A DNA stretch of 64,000 nt from Lachnospiraceae bacterium (GTDB lineage: Bacteria > Bacillota > Clostridia > Lachnospirales > Lachnospiraceae): assembly GCA_910575005.1 (NCBI GenBank), contig CAJTCL010000014.1, forward strand, positions 62,001-126,000. Direction: 5' to 3'. The first letter of the stretch is position 1. Each line of letters begins with the position of its first letter. The position numbers were made by a program, and so were the translations under genes. The notes below the pieces were generated by a model. That model had not been told where the DNA came from and ran no database searches. It worked only from the letters and a program-made list of their open reading frames with translations. Below, piece by piece: positions 9,336 through 17,859 of this stretch.

Positions 9336-10202
9336 TTACTCCTGGATATTTTTTTCTTGCGTGTTGTCTGTACTTTGCTGTGTGCTCTCTGCCGCCATAC
9401 TCGGAAGCTCATCCAAAGATTTAAATGTATATCCCATGCCCTCCCATTTTGTCAGAAGTTCATCTAAAATCTCCCCATTTGTCTTAGAAGTATTATGTAA
9501 TAATACAATCGCACCTGGATGTACCCGCTTTAATAACTTGTCAAATGCTTCCTCATGTGTGGGCTGGCTGTCCTGTTTCCAATCCACATAAGCAAGACTC
9601 CAAAAAAATGTTTTATATCCTAACTCTTTGGCAATTTTCAGATTATTTTCGCTGTATTTTCCCTGGGGAGGACGATAGTATTTGACCATCGGTTTTCCAA
9701 CAGTCTGTTCATAAAGCTGCTCCAACTCACCCAGTTCCTTGGCAAATTCTTCTTTTCCCATCTGAGACATATCAGGATGATGATAACTGTGATTCCCGAC
9801 ATTATGCCCTTCAGCAATCATTTGTTTTACCAAATCTGGACTAGTAGACAGATAATTACCTACCACAAAAAAAGTTGCTTTGGCATTATGCTTTTTCAAT
9901 GCCTCCAAAATTGCTGGTGTATTTCCATTTTCAAACCCACAGTCAAACGTGAGATACAATACTTTTTCTTTGGTATTTTCCGCATAATAGGCGTCATATT
10001 TTGCAAGCTCCTCAAATGTCGCATTTGCCACTGGCGGCTGCCCCTCCTCCTGGAAACTTAAACCCCAGTTTCCATCGGCGGCATGCTGAATGCCAATTCC
10101 TCCAGTATCCACCACCTGGGCTGTAAACCTTCCCGCAAAAAAAGCTCCTGCAAACAATACAAGCACCAAAACGAAAGATTTTGCTTTAATTTTATCCAGC
10201 AC
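9336..10202 (-). CDS. Polysaccharide deacetylase, PdaA-like (NodB homology domain)
   Basis: The 288-residue protein has an N-terminal signal anchor (about 9-28) and a NodB domain from about 85 to 260. The motifs are LYLTFDCGFENGN (the TFDxG metal motif in the PdaA form with Cys), VGNHSYHHPDMS (metal His pair), YRPPQGKYS and GAIVLLHNTSKT. PdaA-type enzymes remove N-acetyl groups from muramic acid of peptidoglycan outside the membrane, for spore cortex delta-lactam formation. The NodB signature is clear. The exact substrate is inferred from the TFDCG variant and the spore-forming host. A low-complexity Gln/Thr-rich tail ends the protein. Confidence 0.85.
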   Translation of the reverse strand: MLDKIKAKSFVLVLVLFAGAFFAGRFTAQVVDTGGIGIQHAADGNWGLSFQEEGQPPVANATFEELAKYDAYYAENTKEKVLYLTFDCGFENGNTPAILEALKKHNAKATFFVVGNYLSTSPDLVKQMIAEGHNVGNHSYHHPDMSQMGKEEFAKELGELEQLYEQTVGKPMVKYYRPPQGKYSENNLKIAKELGYKTFFWSLAYVDWKQDSQPTHEEAFDKLLKRVHPGAIVLLHNTSKTNGEILDELLTKWEGMGYTFKSLDELPSMAAESTQQSTDNTQEKNIQE

Positions 10203-10294
10203 ACATCACTCCTACCCTTCCATCACAAAATAGAAGGACAATTTTTTATTTTGTTACATGTATATTTGTCAAGAAGCTTTTTCATACCTAAAAA

Positions 10295-10846
10295 TTACTG
10301 CCGATAGATGATTTTCTTGGCAAGTTCCTCTGCTTTCTCTTCTCCTGCCAGATAAGCTGTAATACGCAGTGCAAAAGCAATGGTAGTTCCCATTCCGCGG
10401 CTGGTAATGAGATTTTCTGCCTCTGCTACCTCCTCATAAATCACTTCTGCTCCGATAAGTTTATCCTCAAAACCAGGATAACAAGTCGCTTTCTTGCCCT
10501 CTAACAATCCTGCCTGTCCCAAGACACTGGGAGCGGCACAGACTGCTGCCACTAATTTTCCAGCTTCTGCAAATGCCCGAATTGTCTCATTTACTCCTGC
10601 ATGTGCCAAAAGATTGTTAGTTCCTGGAAGTCCGCCCGGCAGCACTACACCATCAAAAGTCTCGAAATTCACCTCTTCATACAAGGAATCTGCCAACACG
10701 GTAATCTTATGAGAACCACACACTTCTTTTTTTCCCATAATGGAAATAGTCTCAGCCTCCATTCCCGCACGGCGCAGAATATCCACCACTGTCAAACCTT
10801 CAATTTCTTCAAATCCTTCCGCTAAAAAAATACCAATTTTTTTCAT
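10295..10846 (-). CDS. DJ-1/PfpI (ThiJ) family protein
   Basis: The start is set at MKKIGIFLAEGFEEIE, where AGAGGAAGAG lies upstream. The 183-residue product has the flavodoxin-like DJ-1 fold. The Glu of GFEEIE and the nucleophile elbow AAVCAAPSVLGQAGLL (Cys about 105) are conserved. Family members act as glyoxalase or deglycase enzymes or redox-sensitive chaperones, and the precise activity cannot be told from sequence. It is a monocistronic-looking gene between the deacetylase and the large GH43-like gene. Confidence 0.88.
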   Translation of the reverse strand: MKKIGIFLAEGFEEIEGLTVVDILRRAGMEAETISIMGKKEVCGSHKITVLADSLYEEVNFETFDGVVLPGGLPGTNNLLAHAGVNETIRAFAEAGKLVAAVCAAPSVLGQAGLLEGKKATCYPGFEDKLIGAEVIYEEVAEAENLITSRGMGTTIAFALRITAYLAGEEKAEELAKKIIYRQ

Positions 10847-10923
10847 CTCACTCTTCCTCTCTACTACAATATATTTATGGTTAATCTCCCTTACAACCAA
10901 TAAAGAATTACCCATCTTGTTGC

Positions 10924-13900
10924 TTATTTTTTAATTTTGACTTTCTTTCCTTGTCCTTTTCCTTTGAACAATTTTTTATATTTGCTCAACTGCTTTGCAG
11001 GTACTTTGATTGTCGCCTGTTTGTGAATCCCCCGCAGGGCATCCTTGCCAACTTTTTTCAATTTTGTTGTCTTTATGGTTATCTTCTTAAGTTTACTGCA
11101 GCTCATAAACGACTGTTTGCCAATGGTCTTGACGTTTTTCCCAATCACTGCAGAGGTTGCCTTCTTACATCCCTTAAATGCCAGATCTCCAATTGCAGTT
11201 ACTTTAAATTTCTTCCCGCCGATTGTCACCGTATCGGGCACTTTCATCTGTTTGACACTTTTGCTTGTTGCCCCTGCCGCTGTAACGGTTCCCTTGCCGG
11301 AAGTATTGGCGTTGGTCATTTTATATTTATAACCTGACACCGTATAAGATTTGCCTTTGATAACAGTGATTTTGAATGTTTTAGTCATCATACCAGTGTA
11401 TTTTCCAATTCCTTTAATCTCTGCCTTTGCTGTGCCAATTTTCTTATTATTGCTGTAAGTTACAGTATAGTCAGTCCCCGCTTTTAATTTCTTGCCATTG
11501 TAAGTAACAGTCAGCTTTGGTTTCAATGCTTTGCCAGTATAATTCTGTTTGGAAATATTGCTTATGCTGGCCTTGGAAATCTGAATTTTAGCGTTGGCTG
11601 CTCTTTCCAATTCTGTATAAGCTGTCTCCGCCTCTGTCAAAACAGTGAGATTGATGACAAGCGCTTTCTGCTCCTCAGTCAAAGCATTATATGCATTTCT
11701 GGCTCCCTCTATTTTCGCCTTTGAGGACGGATAACTTACCTTGCCGATTGCCTTGATCAATGCTATAACATTTTCCACAGCCACAATATTTTTATCATCT
11801 GGATTTGCTAAATCCTCCACACTGCGGTTATAGACCTTTACATTGTCAATATACCCTTTGAAACCAGATTCTTTGCCATAGGCAGCTCCCAAAACAGCAG
11901 TCAGGCTCTCTCCTAATTCCTCCACACTTCTTACATGTTCATTTTGTGCAGCTAACTGGTTATCCACATAAACGGACATCACATGATCGTCCATCACCAA
12001 AGCTATATTCTTCCAATTCCCCTTTATATTCTGATTGTTAGCAGAAGCAGCTTCAAACATACCATAATCATTAAAGGTTGTGATCTGTGCTTTCACATTC
12101 TGTGCCGCAAGATTCAGATTCAAATACTTATTGGCAATCTGTGATGGATCCTCCCAATATCTGTCTCGCTGTGCGATTACCTCACCGGAAGCTCCTCCTG
12201 ATACCGTATAACTGGAAATTTTATTTTTCACAGTGCTTCCCATAGAAAATATTGTCGCCTCATCATTTTCTGAACATACGTCCATCGTCAATGTCATATT
12301 GCTAAGTCCGTCAAAAAATCCCTTCGGGAATGACAGACTTCCAGAACCATCCAAATGTATTGTATTACCCCTGTCTGATACCTCAACAACAGCCGCTGTG
12401 CCGTTCAATGTTCCATTATTTTGTGCTCCAGCGATAGAAACATCCTTCACAGTCTTCCCCTCTACTGCCTCAAAATCATATTCCAGGACTGGTTTATTCT
12501 CTGTTTTCTGGTTGCCCTCCTGTTTAGGCGTACCCCATTTTTTCAGCAAAGCATCATATTCTTTCTGAGTAATCGGAATCACTGTACCATGCTTTGCTGC
12601 GTCCGGCATCACAAATTCATCATCACTGGGAAGATACACACTGTTGGGCTGGTCAAGATTCTTGCTGATAAATGGAATATATCCTCTCGGATTTCCGCTT
12701 CCCGCTGCAGCGCCGCGCCCGTATTCATCCACCAGAATACACCACTCTTCTCTGTCATTGAATTTAAACATCGTCGGCCCTTCATAATCATGTGCAAACT
12801 GCTCCAGACATGGCTTTTCTACTGTGTTCCCATCTTTGTCTGTCACAGTGATTGTGCCCTCATTATCAATCTTTTGGAACAAGGCTCCCCTGTTGGGCAT
12901 TGTCTCTGTCTCATCCTTGGTCACTGAAACATAATCACTCTCTTTCAAATCCGGCCCATAGGCAAGCAATTTTTTGCTTGACTGCAGACGAATACTGATA
13001 TCACTCTCATCCTTGATCAGACGGTAATAGGTATCGCCTTCCTTATAAATTGAGGCATCAATATTTCCTTTTGGTTCTCCGGCACTGTTCGGTGTACCAT
13101 CATTGAGATTGGAAGCATTGGAGTACAGTTCCGGCTCCGTAAACGTCCAGAAATCCCTGGTCTTTGCCACATAAATATAATTGCACTTGCCATTTGTCTT
13201 GCTAGAAGACCAGAATACCAGATACTCTCCGGTCGCCTCGTCATAAATTGCTTCTGGCGCCCAGGCCATCCCAGCATTGATCTTTGAGGCTACATCCACC
13301 AGCCTTGGCTCTGACCAATTTACCAGATCTTCTGATTCCCAAATTACCAGCCCCTGGCTTCCCTGAGATGCCATCAATCCCCAATTGCCGCCGTATTTAT
13401 AACTGTCTATATCAAGATCTGTGGCAATTAAATAGAACTTGTCTCCTTCTGCTGAACGAATAATATAGGGATCCCGCACACCATAATCACCTACATTGGA
13501 TTCTGCCACAAACTGATTATTATTCAACGCTGTCCAGTCTACGCCGTTTTTGCTGATTCCAAAGAAAATCTGCTGGATGCCGTCGTATTTTGCCCCTGGA
13601 TGCTCATTGAAATGTGCATAGAGATAACCGACATACTCTTTCTCTGTATTGTCTGTGGCCTTGACCGTGACCGGATAACTCTTTTCCTTGGTCGTTCCGT
13701 TATAGCTCACTTTTACTTTCAGTGTTACGGATGTGTCTTCCTTCTGGCGGGTGACAACGCCTGCCGGAATATCCACCTCATTATAGTACCATGCACATGG
13801 AGCAGCTTTGGTATTGATCACTGCTTCCTTGTCAGAAGTCCATTCATATGTCACACCATTTTCATTTTCTTTCGGCAGCGTCAGGTTCCCTGTCACAATA

Positions 13901-14724
13901 TCTGGAATATGTAATTCATCCAGGGCTTCCTGCAGAATCTGTTCCACTGGCGTATTGCCCAAAACGACATCTTTATACGCCTGTTTTGCCTCATTTGCAT
14001 CCATAGCATAGTTGTAGACAACATAATGATCCAAAAGGCCCGTAAAACCTTCTCCATTGCCCCAATTGGCTCTCCCAATGTAGAAAATACCATTCTCCCC
14101 GATAATACTGCTGAGGGTATTAGCATTACTGATGTGCGAAATTTCCTTGCCATTGATGTACATGGTAGTTTGTGCTTCTTCAATAACTACTGTGACCATT
14201 TTCCAAGTATCTGCAATCCCTTTTCCGGTCACTTCTGTTGACCTTCCGCTCTTATAACGCTCCACGCGCATATTGGTCTGGTCAGATATTGCCAGATATG
14301 TAGGTGCATTGCCATTTACCCCGTTGGCATCGGGCGCAAGATAGGCTGCCCAATTGCATCCTGCTGTCTGAGGTGTCTTGCTCCAATAGGAAATGGTCAA
14401 ATTATCATATCCTTTGAGCAAATTGCCGCCAGCCTCATCTGTGACAGATAAATAATTGCCGGCATTTCCGTCAAATTTCAGAGATTGCCCACTATAGGGG
14501 ACATCATCTGAAAAAGCCAGTGTTCCATTCATTGTCACCTTGGCGCCCGCACTGATAAGACCGTTCTGTCCATCAAAACTTAGATCCAGAATCTTTCCCT
14601 GTGCCGCTGCCTTCTGATCTTCCTGTCCCTGATCTTGTGCTGCCCACACTGTCTGTACAGGCACCTGTGAGACAAGCACCGCGGCCGACAAGACTGCCGC
14701 TAAAAACCTTTTTCTCAATTGCAT
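10924..14724 (-). CDS. Large secreted GH43-like glycosidase with LamG, Ig-like and BspA-type LRR domains
   Basis: The 1266-residue protein begins with a signal peptide (1-29, cut after VWAA). In order it shows a LamG/concanavalin domain (about 45-255) and an Ig-like linker (about 270-355). A five-bladed-propeller region like GH43 arabinanases follows (about 360-740), with GVRDPYIIRSAEGDKFYLIA carrying a likely catalytic Asp and MAWAPEAIYDE. A second LamG domain (about 760-990) comes next. Then there is a helical stretch, a filamin/Ig-like repeat (about 1105-1170) and a C-terminal leucine-rich BspA-type repeat rich in Lys. It likely cleaves arabinose- or xylose-containing plant or mucin glycans outside the cell. 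No LPXTG motif or SLH repeat was seen. The basic tail may bind the wall. An AAGGAGGAG site precedes the ATG. Confidence 0.82.
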   Translation of the reverse strand: MQLRKRFLAAVLSAAVLVSQVPVQTVWAAQDQGQEDQKAAAQGKILDLSFDGQNGLISAGAKVTMNGTLAFSDDVPYSGQSLKFDGNAGNYLSVTDEAGGNLLKGYDNLTISYWSKTPQTAGCNWAAYLAPDANGVNGNAPTYLAISDQTNMRVERYKSGRSTEVTGKGIADTWKMVTVVIEEAQTTMYINGKEISHISNANTLSSIIGENGIFYIGRANWGNGEGFTGLLDHYVVYNYAMDANEAKQAYKDVVLGNTPVEQILQEALDELHIPDIVTGNLTLPKENENGVTYEWTSDKEAVINTKAAPCAWYYNEVDIPAGVVTRQKEDTSVTLKVKVSYNGTTKEKSYPVTVKATDNTEKEYVGYLYAHFNEHPGAKYDGIQQIFFGISKNGVDWTALNNNQFVAESNVGDYGVRDPYIIRSAEGDKFYLIATDLDIDSYKYGGNWGLMASQGSQGLVIWESEDLVNWSEPRLVDVASKINAGMAWAPEAIYDEATGEYLVFWSSSKTNGKCNYIYVAKTRDFWTFTEPELYSNASNLNDGTPNSAGEPKGNIDASIYKEGDTYYRLIKDESDISIRLQSSKKLLAYGPDLKESDYVSVTKDETETMPNRGALFQKIDNEGTITVTDKDGNTVEKPCLEQFAHDYEGPTMFKFNDREEWCILVDEYGRGAAAGSGNPRGYIPFISKNLDQPNSVYLPSDDEFVMPDAAKHGTVIPITQKEYDALLKKWGTPKQEGNQKTENKPVLEYDFEAVEGKTVKDVSIAGAQNNGTLNGTAAVVEVSDRGNTIHLDGSGSLSFPKGFFDGLSNMTLTMDVCSENDEATIFSMGSTVKNKISSYTVSGGASGEVIAQRDRYWEDPSQIANKYLNLNLAAQNVKAQITTFNDYGMFEAASANNQNIKGNWKNIALVMDDHVMSVYVDNQLAAQNEHVRSVEELGESLTAVLGAAYGKESGFKGYIDNVKVYNRSVEDLANPDDKNIVAVENVIALIKAIGKVSYPSSKAKIEGARNAYNALTEEQKALVINLTVLTEAETAYTELERAANAKIQISKASISNISKQNYTGKALKPKLTVTYNGKKLKAGTDYTVTYSNNKKIGTAKAEIKGIGKYTGMMTKTFKITVIKGKSYTVSGYKYKMTNANTSGKGTVTAAGATSKSVKQMKVPDTVTIGGKKFKVTAIGDLAFKGCKKATSAVIGKNVKTIGKQSFMSCSKLKKITIKTTKLKKVGKDALRGIHKQATIKVPAKQLSKYKKLFKGKGQGKKVKIKK

Positions 14725-14910
14725 CCCAATTTCTCCTCCTTACTATTTGTTATGTGGAATATTATAACACTAATCATAAGATTAAAAAATATAAATTACT
14801 TTTATAATTCTATAATTTTACAATCATTTCCAGAAAACATAAAATTTTCCATTCATAATATTTTTCTCTTAGCAGATAATAACACCATGATAAGCGACAA
14901 CGTTTCGGGA

Positions 14911-14951
14911 CGGGCATCATTCCAAGAATGAGCCTTTTCGGAATGATGCCC
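14911..14951 (+). other. Strong hairpin in the leader of the spore protein gene
   Basis: GGGCATCATTCC pairs perfectly over 12 bp with GGAATGATGCCC around a 16-nt loop. It is followed by TTATCAATC, which is not a true T run. It lies about 60 bases before the SASP ribosome binding site. It could be a leader structure that stabilises the spore mRNA, or the terminator of a short upstream transcript. Confidence 0.5.
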
Positions 14952-15013
14952 TTATCAATCAAATAAACGCTACGGCGGATAAAATAAAAAGAAAACATTT
15001 GGAGGTGAATCAA

Positions 15014-15235
15014 ATGAATAGCAATTCTGGTTCCAACACAAGTAAAATGGCAGTACCTCAGGCAAAAGAGGCTATGAACCGTTTTAAACAGGAGGTTGCA
15101 TCTGAAATTGGTGTACCATTAAAAGAAGGATACAATGGTGACTTAACTTCCGCTCAAGCTGGTTCTATCGGCGGAGAAATGGTTAAGAAAATGATCATGA
15201 AACAGGAACAGCAGATGTCTAGCGGACAGCAGTAA
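15014..15235 (+). CDS. Alpha/beta-type small acid-soluble spore protein (SASP)
   Basis: The ATG at 15014 is preceded by GGAGGTGA at the right distance. The 73-residue protein carries the SASP helices: AVPQAKEAMNRFKQEVASEI with the germination protease region, then GYNGDLTSAQAGSIGGEMVKK. These proteins coat spore DNA, switch it to an A-like form and protect it from UV and heat. The gene shows that the host makes endospores. It is expected to be expressed in the forespore under sigma G, although no convincing sigma-G promoter was found by eye. Confidence 0.93.
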   Translation: MNSNSGSNTSKMAVPQAKEAMNRFKQEVASEIGVPLKEGYNGDLTSAQAGSIGGEMVKKMIMKQEQQMSSGQQ

Positions 15236-15559
15236 TCCATTAGGCAATGCAATATAGAAAACCCCTTGCTCTGAAATTTTCAGGGCAGGGGGTTTTTATT
15301 ATAGGAAATTCCTTTGAATTTATAAATATTCGGGAACATACCAGCGTTCTTGCTATTTTCTTTTCTGTTAAGTTTTGCAGCCAGCACAGGGCAAACTGTA
15401 ATTATGATAAATTTGTTTTTATAATACTATCGTATACTTTACAAATCTTGTTGGAATACAGTAAAATTGTCGTATCACCTACAAAATTATATTTGCAGAA
15501 ACATCAAACAGTTAAATTTATAAGCAAATTATCCCACAAAATTAAGAGAGGATGTTATT
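15236..15559. other. Intergenic region between SASP and CYTH genes
   Basis: The region holds the SASP terminator (15258-15299) and then about 250 bases of AT-rich DNA without a convincing coding frame. TATAAT occurs at 15420-15425 but lacks a good -35. Confidence 0.6.
15258..15299 (+). terminator. Rho-independent terminator of the SASP gene
   Basis: AAACCCC-TGCTCTGAAA pairs with TTTCAGGGCA-GGGGGTTT and is followed by a T-rich run (TTTTTATT). Confidence 0.9.
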
Positions 15560-16015
15560 ATGGAAATTGAACGTAAATTTTTACTCAAAACTCTGCCAGA
15601 CAATTTAGAAGATTACCCCTGCCGACATATTGAACAAGGGTATCTCTCTACGGATCCTGTGATTCGTATTCGCAGGCAGGATGAAGATTACTATCTGACT
15701 TATAAATCACATGGACTTATGGTACGGGAGGAATATAATCTCCCCTTAACCAAAGATGCCTATGAACATCTGCTACCCAAAATAGATGGTATTCTGATAG
15801 TAAAAAAGCGGTATTTAATCCCTCTTGCACCTGCTTATCCAGATCTAACAGCCGAACTGGATATTTTTGACGGCGAATTATCTTCACTGATTCTCGCCGA
15901 AGTGGAATTTCCCTCTGAGGAGGACGCCAACAAATTTATCCCTCCTGAATGGTTTGGCGAAGATGTAACTTACTCAATGGATTACCATAACAGTGTCTTA
16001 AGCCAACGGACTTAA
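15560..16015 (+). CDS. CYTH domain protein (triphosphate tunnel metalloenzyme family)
   Basis: The 151-residue protein opens with MEIERKFLL, the defining EXEXK motif of CYTH proteins. Alternating basic and acidic strands follow, such as VIRIRRQDEDYYLTYKS, AELDIFDG and LILAEVEFPSEEDA. The fold is a beta tunnel that binds triphosphates and divalent metal. Known members are inorganic triphosphatases or thiamine triphosphatases, and class IV adenylate cyclases. The stand-alone bacterial form here is most likely a triphosphatase. An AGAGGATG site precedes the start. Confidence 0.88.
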   Translation: MEIERKFLLKTLPDNLEDYPCRHIEQGYLSTDPVIRIRRQDEDYYLTYKSHGLMVREEYNLPLTKDAYEHLLPKIDGILIVKKRYLIPLAPAYPDLTAELDIFDGELSSLILAEVEFPSEEDANKFIPPEWFGEDVTYSMDYHNSVLSQRT

Positions 16016-16060
16016 TCATTGTTATTGATAATAAAATTCCTTATGCGCCTCTGTGCATAT

Positions 16061-16088
16061 AAAAAGCCCAGGCTGTATCACCTGGGCC
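16061..16088 (-). terminator. Terminator of the NSS transporter gene
   Basis: On the minus strand GCCCAGG-TGATACAG-CCTGGGC is followed by TTTTT. Confidence 0.85.
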
Positions 16089-16108
16089 ATTCACGTTTCT
16101 GCTAGATT

Positions 16109-17515
16109 TTAAATAAATGTCAAGATTCCCACAGACTTTAAGAGTAGCACTAACAATAATACTGGTGTGATATATTTTATCATCACAATATACAATCCGC
16201 GTCTGCCAAACTTAGTTCCTGTCTTTTCCACTTCGTCAATGATTGTTTTGGGCTTTAAGATCCAGCCAATTAAAATACACGTTCCGATTGCCACTAGCGG
16301 CATAAATAAATTGTTGCTGAGGTAATCCATCACATCCAAAATCTGTGCATGAGAACCATTCGGCAAAGTAATATCAAAATACCACTTATTATAACCCAAA
16401 CACACAACAATTCCGCCAACCAATGCAATTGTCGTCTCAAGCAGACATGCCTTTACTCTGGACAAATGAAACTTATCCATCAAGCTTGATACCACCGCTT
16501 CCATGATTGAAATAGCACTCGTCAAGGCTGCAAACAGCACCATAGCAAAAAACAGGCATCCTACTACAACCCCAATTTTTCCCATTGCAGAAAATACTTT
16601 AGGCAGGGAAACAAACATCAAGCCAGGGCCTTGCGCTCCCATTCCCTCTCTTCCCATAAAGGTGTAAACTGCAGGTATAATCATTACACCAGCAAGAAAT
16701 GCCACCATTGTATCAAAAATCTCAATCTGATTGATGGAACGTACTAGGTTGTCCTCATCTTTGACATAGGAACCATATGCAACCATAATTCCCATCGCTA
16801 CACTTAGACTAAAAAACAACTGCCCCATCGCATCCAAAAGCACTGTAAAAAATCCTTTGACAGTGATTCCACTAAAATCTGGTATTATGTAAATCCAAAG
16901 CCCTTCCAGTCCTGTTCTGGTGACACCTTGTCCATCTGTATAAGAAATAGTCAGAGAAAATATGGCAATTCCTAATACCAAAAGAATTAAGATAGGCATC
17001 AACACCTTAGAAAATGTCTCAATCCCTTTATTTACTCCACGAATTACAATAAATGCGACCACGAAAAGAAAAACTGCCATCAATATAATTGGTTGAAATT
17101 CCCCTGAAATATGATCGGTAAAATATCCGTCTACTGCGGCATGTGTACCTTCTCCAGTCAGATAAGCCAGAAAATATTTTACTACCCAGCCGCCAATTAC
17201 ACAGTAATAGGGCATAATAAGAACTGGTACCAAACAGGCCAGCACACCCAAAAATCCCCACTGGGATTTCAACTTGCCATATGCGGTCAGAGGACTTTGT
17301 TTTGTCTTTCTGCCAATCGCAATCTCCGTCGCCAAAAGTGTAAATCCAAAGGTCAATGCCAAGATTAGATAGATGACAAGATAAAGTCCGCCTCCATCCT
17401 TTGCAGCAAGATAAGGAAACCGCCAGATATTTCCTAATCCTACAGCGCTCCCTGCCGCTGCCAGGACAAAACCTATGGAACCTGAAAATGAGTTTCTGTT
17501 TTTTTCTTTTATCAT
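16109..17515 (-). CDS. Sodium-dependent transporter, NSS/SNF family
   Basis: The start is set at MIKEKNRNSFSGS because AGGAGGAAGTA lies directly upstream. The 468-residue protein has about 11-12 transmembrane helices. It has the NSS signature in helix 1, GFVLAAAGSAVGLGNIWRFP, followed by YLAAKDGGGLYLVIYL. The family couples Na+ entry to uptake of amino acids or related amines, as in LeuT and MhsT. The substrate cannot be assigned. The gene is transcribed away from the OPT transporter and has its own terminator. Confidence 0.92.
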   Translation of the reverse strand: MIKEKNRNSFSGSIGFVLAAAGSAVGLGNIWRFPYLAAKDGGGLYLVIYLILALTFGFTLLATEIAIGRKTKQSPLTAYGKLKSQWGFLGVLACLVPVLIMPYYCVIGGWVVKYFLAYLTGEGTHAAVDGYFTDHISGEFQPIILMAVFLFVVAFIVIRGVNKGIETFSKVLMPILILLVLGIAIFSLTISYTDGQGVTRTGLEGLWIYIIPDFSGITVKGFFTVLLDAMGQLFFSLSVAMGIMVAYGSYVKDEDNLVRSINQIEIFDTMVAFLAGVMIIPAVYTFMGREGMGAQGPGLMFVSLPKVFSAMGKIGVVVGCLFFAMVLFAALTSAISIMEAVVSSLMDKFHLSRVKACLLETTIALVGGIVVCLGYNKWYFDITLPNGSHAQILDVMDYLSNNLFMPLVAIGTCILIGWILKPKTIIDEVEKTGTKFGRRGLYIVMIKYITPVLLLVLLLKSVGILTFI

Positions 17516-17859
17516 TACTTCCTCCTGTTCCTTCAATATAATATATTACACATCTTCTCTATTGTACCGACTTTTTATTATTTTTACAAGTATTCTTTTA
17601 CGACAAGATCCAAAAGAACTACAATAAATGAAGAATCTGACAATTTATCTGGCTATTTCCAATTATCCCACACATCCTGTATAGTTTGCTCTGAGAAACC
17701 AAATATTTTTTATATATTTTTACTATTTTTATCCCAATTATTTCCTTGCAGAATCTTGATCGTTTACAAAAAATTCCATCTTATTTCAATTAAAGTGGAC
17801 AAACTGACAAAACCTTGTTAAAATGATAAATATAATTTAAGACAAAGGAGAGCAATTTT
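17516..17859. other. Divergent intergenic region, NSS / OPT transporters
   Basis: This is AT-rich DNA between two divergently transcribed transporter genes. The only clear element is a plus-strand promoter at 17796-17824. No riboswitch or coding frame was recognised. Confidence 0.5.
17796..17824 (+). promoter_or_regulatory. Promoter candidate for the OPT transporter
   Basis: TGGACA, a 17-bp spacer and TAAAAT lie 36 bases before the start codon. Confidence 0.55.

Noticed and set aside
14854-14860. CATAATA as a sigma-G -10 element for the SASP gene
   Set aside because: No suitable -35 at the expected distance was found.
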